Assembly (NCBI GenBank): GCA_002869725.1
Contig: PKTY01000333.1
Span: 1-46,696 of the forward strand
DNA length: 46,696 nucleotides
From: Desulfuromonas sp.
Lineage (GTDB): Bacteria > Desulfobacterota > Desulfuromonadia > Desulfuromonadales > BM103
Direction: 5' to 3'
The position numbers and the translations under genes were made by a program. This document shows, piece after piece, positions 43,182 to 46,696 of this stretch. Below the pieces are notes generated by a model. The model did no database searches. It was given only the letters and a program-made list of their open reading frames with translations, and was not told where the DNA came from. Positions within the stretch are counted from its first letter, which is position 1. Each line of letters starts with the position of its first letter.

Positions 43182-44284
43182 CGCAATTCTCCGGGCGACT
43201 GCTTCGAAATACTGAGCAGAATACCGACGGCCGCCAGGGTCATGATCAGGCTGGTTCCCCCATAGGAGAGAAACGGCAGGGCCAACCCTTTGGTCGGCAC
43301 CATCCCCATGACCACCGCCATGTTGGCGAACGCCTCGATCCCGATCAGCAGGGTCAGTCCGAAGGCCAGGTAACAACCGAAACTGTCCGGAGCCTGCAGA
43401 GCGATACGGTACCCTCTGACAATCAGCAGCAGGAACATCGAGGCGATGACCAACACCCCAAGGAAACCCAACTCTTCACCAATGACCGAAAAAATGAAAT
43501 CGGTGTGGGCTTCGGGCAGGTAGAACAGCTTCTGCTTGCTCTCGCCAAGCCCTTTACCGAAAGCTCCTCCCGAACCGAAGGCGATCCAGCTCTGGATAAT
43601 CTGGAACCCGGTATCGCTTGGATCGTCCCAGGGGTTGAGAAAGGCCAGGATCCGTCGGCGCCGATAATCGACATTCATCACCAGGAAATAGAGAAATGGC
43701 AGTGCCAATAGACCAATTCCGGCCAGATAACTGAGCCGGGTCCCGGCAATCAGCAACATGGTCACCGCCACCAACCCCAACGTCAGGGCACTGCCGAGAT
43801 CGGGCTGGGCCAATAGCAGACCAAGCAGGACGCTGAGGATCAGAATGTAGGGGAGGAAACCGAACTTGAACGACCTCACCTTGTCCTGCTTGCGTGCCAA
43901 CGAGTGTGCCATGAACACGATCAACCCCAGCTTGGCGGCTTCGGCCGGCTGAAACGAGAATCCGGCCAGACTGATCCAACGGGTGGCTCCGCCAACTCGC
44001 CTACCGACTCCCGGCACCAGCACTGCGACCAGCAGCAGGATGCAGAGAATCAGCAGCGGCCAAGCCAGCTTGCGCCAGTGTTGGTAGTTGATCCGCATCA
44101 AAAGAGTCATGCCGGCCAGCCCGAGCAGGGCATATACAGACTGTCGCTGCAGAAAATGCAGACTGTTACCGAAATCGCGGTCGGCCATGATCGAGGATGA
44201 TGAGAAGACCATCACCACCCCCAGGCAGGTCAAACAGATTGCCAGCAACAGCACCGAGTTGTCAGTCCCCTGGTCAACGTTCAT
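43178..44284 (-). CDS. ftsW: Peptidoglycan polymerase FtsW
   Basis: 368 residues from ATG 44284 (the track GTG is two codons earlier), overlapping the murD end by 11 bases. It is a SEDS protein with ten membrane helices. Signatures are AGFSFQPAEAAKLGLIVFMA, LAQPDLGSALTL (catalytic Asp), LPEAHTDFIFSVIGEELGFLG and KGLALPFLSYGGTSLI. It polymerises glycan strands at the septum with its partner FtsI. Its position between murD and murG matches the usual dcw order. Confidence 0.96.
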   Translation of the reverse strand: MNVDQGTDNSVLLLAICLTCLGVVMVFSSSSIMADRDFGNSLHFLQRQSVYALLGLAGMTLLMRINYQHWRKLAWPLLILCILLLVAVLVPGVGRRVGGATRWISLAGFSFQPAEAAKLGLIVFMAHSLARKQDKVRSFKFGFLPYILILSVLLGLLLAQPDLGSALTLGLVAVTMLLIAGTRLSYLAGIGLLALPFLYFLVMNVDYRRRRILAFLNPWDDPSDTGFQIIQSWIAFGSGGAFGKGLGESKQKLFYLPEAHTDFIFSVIGEELGFLGVLVIASMFLLLIVRGYRIALQAPDSFGCYLAFGLTLLIGIEAFANMAVVMGMVPTKGLALPFLSYGGTSLIMTLAAVGILLSISKQSPGELR

Positions 44285-45641
44285 CGCCACCTGCCGTCAC
44301 TGCTGGGAGCCTCTGAAAAGCTTCGACAAAAGCTCGGCCGCGCTCCTGGTAGTTACGGAACATATCGAAACTCGAACAACCCGGGGAAAGCAGTACAACT
44401 CCACCGGGAGGGGTTAGTCTCTCTGCTAGATTGACAGCTTCTTCCATGCTCGGAGCCCGGTGAATCTGCGTCATGTCGGCAAAGGCTGCAGCCATGCGTT
44501 CGGCAGCTTCACCGATCAAAATCAGCTGTTTGACCTTGCCAGCAACCTGCTCGGCCAGTGGCGAGAGCTCGCCTTGCTTGTCCCGGCCTCCGGCAATCAG
44601 AGTCACCGGCGCTTCGAGCCCGGCCAGACTTTTGGCCACGCTGCCGACATTGGTCCCTTTAGAGTCATCGTACCAGCGCACCCCGTTACGCTCCCCGACC
44701 AACTCCATGCGATGCGGCAAGCCCCGAAAATCTCGCGCTGCGCTCCAGGCGATCTCAGACGGGCACCCCTCAAGGAGAAGCGGGACCAGTGCTGCCATAA
44801 CATTTTCCAGGTTGTGACGACCAGTCAGTTGCAGCTGATCGACCGGAAAGCGGGCTTCTTGTCCCTGCCAGCGCCAGACCAGGGCACCTCCATCCAGACC
44901 GATCCCCTGTTGAGGTACGCGGCTGGTGCTGAACCAGACGATGCAGGCGCCAATCGTATTTGCCACCTCAGCCACCTGAGGATCGTCGGCATTGAGAACC
45001 GCTGTCTCCCCGGACCCCATGTTCTCGAAGATCCGCAACTTGGCTGCCCGATAGCTCGCCATATCCGGATAGCGATCGAGATGATCGGACGTGATGTTGA
45101 GCAGCAGTCCGTAACGTGGTCGGAGACTGGTAATCGCCTCCAGCTGGAAGGAGGAGAGTTCAACGACCAACCACTCCCATTCCTGATCGATCGCCTCGAC
45201 CAGCGGAGTACCAAGGTTGCCGCCCACGAAGGTCCGCTTCCCCCAGCGGCTCAACATGGCACCTATGAGAGAAGTGACCGTCGATTTGCCGTTGGTTCCG
45301 GTAATCCCGATCAGCGGAGCATGCAGTTCGCGCCAGGCAATTTCCACCTCGCCCGCAACCGGCACTCCCTTGGCCAGAGCGTCACGAATCGCCGTGATCT
45401 CAAGAGGCACTCCGGGGCTCAGCGCCAGCAGATCAGCGCTGGCAAAAAGTTGTGCATCATGGCCACCGAGGTCGAGAACCACGCCGGATTCAGCCAGGGG
45501 GCCAAGTCCCGTCAGCTCACTTGCCCGACGCTGGTCCGAGAGAATCACCTGGGCCCCTCGCGACTGAAAAAACCGAGCGAGGCCAAGCCCGGACCGTCCG
45601 GCACCAACCACAACAACCTTTTTATTGGCATAGTCTGTCAT
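44274..45641 (-). CDS. murD: UDP-N-acetylmuramoyl-L-alanine--D-glutamate ligase
   Basis: 455 residues from ATG 45641, which shares a base with the mraY stop (TGATG). The N-terminal UDP-binding domain starts KKVVVVGAGRSGLGLARFF. The ATP loop is GITGTNGKSTVTSLIG, and ITSDHLDRYPDMASY and the C-terminal GLPHRMELVGERNGVRWYDDSKGTN are MurD signatures. The last domain ends GGVVLLSPGCSSFDMFRNYQERGRAF. It adds D-Glu to UDP-MurNAc-L-Ala in the cytoplasm. No in-frame interruption is seen. Confidence 0.97.
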   Translation of the reverse strand: MTDYANKKVVVVGAGRSGLGLARFFQSRGAQVILSDQRRASELTGLGPLAESGVVLDLGGHDAQLFASADLLALSPGVPLEITAIRDALAKGVPVAGEVEIAWRELHAPLIGITGTNGKSTVTSLIGAMLSRWGKRTFVGGNLGTPLVEAIDQEWEWLVVELSSFQLEAITSLRPRYGLLLNITSDHLDRYPDMASYRAAKLRIFENMGSGETAVLNADDPQVAEVANTIGACIVWFSTSRVPQQGIGLDGGALVWRWQGQEARFPVDQLQLTGRHNLENVMAALVPLLLEGCPSEIAWSAARDFRGLPHRMELVGERNGVRWYDDSKGTNVGSVAKSLAGLEAPVTLIAGGRDKQGELSPLAEQVAGKVKQLILIGEAAERMAAAFADMTQIHRAPSMEEAVNLAERLTPPGGVVLLSPGCSSFDMFRNYQERGRAFVEAFQRLPAVTAGGDER

Positions 45642-46696
45642 CAGCGCAACTTCAGGGTCGAAAGTCCGATCAGGGCCAGAATGATACTGATGATCCAGAA
45701 TCGAACGATAATCTTCGGTTCCGGCCACCCTTTCAGTTCAAAATGATGGTGAATCGGTGCCATGCGAAAGACTCGCTTGCCATAGAGGCGAAAAGATGTC
45801 ACCTGCACGATCACCGAAAGTGCCTCCATCACAAAAATCCCGCCGACGATCACCAGCACGATCTCCTGCTTGGTGATCACGGCGATGGTGCCGATAGCCC
45901 CGCCCAGCGAGAGGCTGCCGATATCCCCCATGAACACCTGGGCCGGATAGGTATTGAACCAGAGGAAGCCGAGGCCTGCTCCGACCATGGCACCACACAA
46001 CACCGCAAGCTCACCGGCCCCCTGCACACTGCTGATCTGCAGATAGCTGGCCAGGTTGGCATGTCCGGCCACATAGGCGAAGACCAGGTAGGCCGCTGCG
46101 GCAATCATCACCGGACCGATCGCCAGCCCATCAAGACCGTCGGTCAGGTTGACGGCATTGCTGGCCCCGACGATCACCAGCATGGCAAAGGGGACATAAA
46201 ACCAGCCGAGGTCGGGATTGACTCCTTTGAAAAACGGAAACGCCAGGGTCGTTTGAAAAGGCGGGTAGAGCGTGAGAGCCAGCCCGACCCCGAAAGCGAT
46301 CACCATCTGCCAGGCCAGCTTCTGGCGCGATGACAGCCCTTTGCTGTTTTTCAACCTGACCTTGAGCAGATCATCGCTGAAGCCGATCACCCCATAACCG
46401 GCAGTGACCAGCAGGGTCAGCCAGACATAGAGGTTGTTGAGGTCGGCCCAGAGCAGGGTCGGGACCACAATCGCCGTCAGGATCAACATCCCCCCCATGG
46501 TCGGCGTCCCCTCTTTCTTGAAGTGAGACTCCGGGCCGAGACGTCGAATGCTTTGTCCGACCTGAAGCTTTGACAGCATGTCAATGAGCCAGGGGCCGAG
46601 CAGGAAGCTGATAACCAGCGCAGTGATCGCCGCATAGATGGTCCGGAAGGTAATGAACCGGAACACATAGAGTGCCGAAAACTCTGTATGCAGCGG
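45641..46696 (-). CDS. mraY: Phospho-N-acetylmuramoyl-pentapeptide transferase, start cut by window edge
   Basis: The track begins at an internal GTG (46666); the frame runs open to the window edge and adds [10 protein letters not shown], which matches the usual MraY N terminus, so only a few residues are missing. Ten membrane helices are present. Signatures are [11 protein letters not shown] near the N terminus, [15 protein letters not shown] (catalytic Asp), [20 protein letters not shown] and the [19 protein letters not shown] end. It moves phospho-MurNAc-pentapeptide to undecaprenyl phosphate, making lipid I. It is the first dcw gene in the window; murF and murE are expected beyond the edge. 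Confidence 0.97.
   Translation of the reverse strand, partial: PLHTEFSALYVFRFITFRTIYAAITALVISFLLGPWLIDMLSKLQVGQSIRRLGPESHFKKEGTPTMGGMLILTAIVVPTLLWADLNNLYVWLTLLVTAGYGVIGFSDDLLKVRLKNSKGLSSRQKLAWQMVIAFGVGLALTLYPPFQTTLAFPFFKGVNPDLGWFYVPFAMLVIVGASNAVNLTDGLDGLAIGPVMIAAAAYLVFAYVAGHANLASYLQISSVQGAGELAVLCGAMVGAGLGFLWFNTYPAQVFMGDIGSLSLGGAIGTIAVITKQEIVLVIVGGIFVMEALSVIVQVTSFRLYGKRVFRMAPIHHHFELKGWPEPKIIVRFWIISIILALIGLSTLKLR

Overview
The window looks like chromosomal DNA of a free-living anaerobic or microaerotolerant deltaproteobacterium of the Desulfuromonadales (Desulfuromonas/Geobacter type). The best clue is a small periplasmic three-haem cytochrome c7 at 27.2 kb, which closely resembles the Desulfuromonas acetoxidans c7 as I remember it. 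Next to it lie rubrerythrin and desulfoferrodoxin, the oxygen-defence pair of anaerobes. GC looks moderate to high (not computed), genes are dense, and I see no integrase, transposase, phage gene or CRISPR array.
Layout. 0-6.3 kb: the 3' end of carB with a strong terminator, a small conserved hypothetical, a tiny Cys-rich protein divergent from a GAF-like/LuxR regulator, a periplasmic-binding-protein gene overlapping a Cache-HAMP-PAS histidine kinase, and tRNA-Thr(CGT). 6.4-12.6 kb (minus strand): a zinc-ribbon membrane protein, a membrane HAMP/PAS/DnaQ exonuclease fusion, a glycosyltransferase and a YdjC/ChbG-type deacetylase. 12.7-15.8 kb (plus): an MFS transporter and a PanP-type PLP decarboxylase. 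15.9-27.0 kb (minus): a lipoprotein, ZIP transporter, YitT, CorA, MscS, then glutamate synthase gltB and gltD, several joined by ATGA overlaps. 27.2-29.1 kb (plus): cytochrome c7, rubrerythrin, desulfoferrodoxin, and a stand-alone CHC2 zinc-finger protein. 29.3-36.0 kb: two FKBP prolyl isomerases, an MFS transporter, a class II photolyase, an alpha/beta hydrolase and a large multi-spanning membrane protein. 36.4-46.7 kb (minus): the division and cell-wall (dcw) cluster mraY-murD-ftsW-murG-murC-ddl-ftsQ-ftsA-ftsZ, with murB missing from its usual place and a terminator after ftsZ.
The most unusual observation is that three otherwise well-conserved genes carry a single in-frame stop: gltB (TAG at a conserved Gln), a SlyD-like FKBP (TAG at a conserved Gln) and murC (TAA at a usual Tyr). 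The reading frame and protein similarity continue uninterrupted past each stop. TAG and TAA are both used as normal gene ends elsewhere in the window, so simple codon reassignment is unlikely. Base-calling or assembly error, or recent nonsense mutation, fits better. Other points worth attention are the sensor/DnaQ exonuclease fusion, the stand-alone primase-type zinc finger, two perfect inverted repeats, a structured segment downstream of ftsZ, and REP-like palindromes. I found no clear new defence or mobile system.
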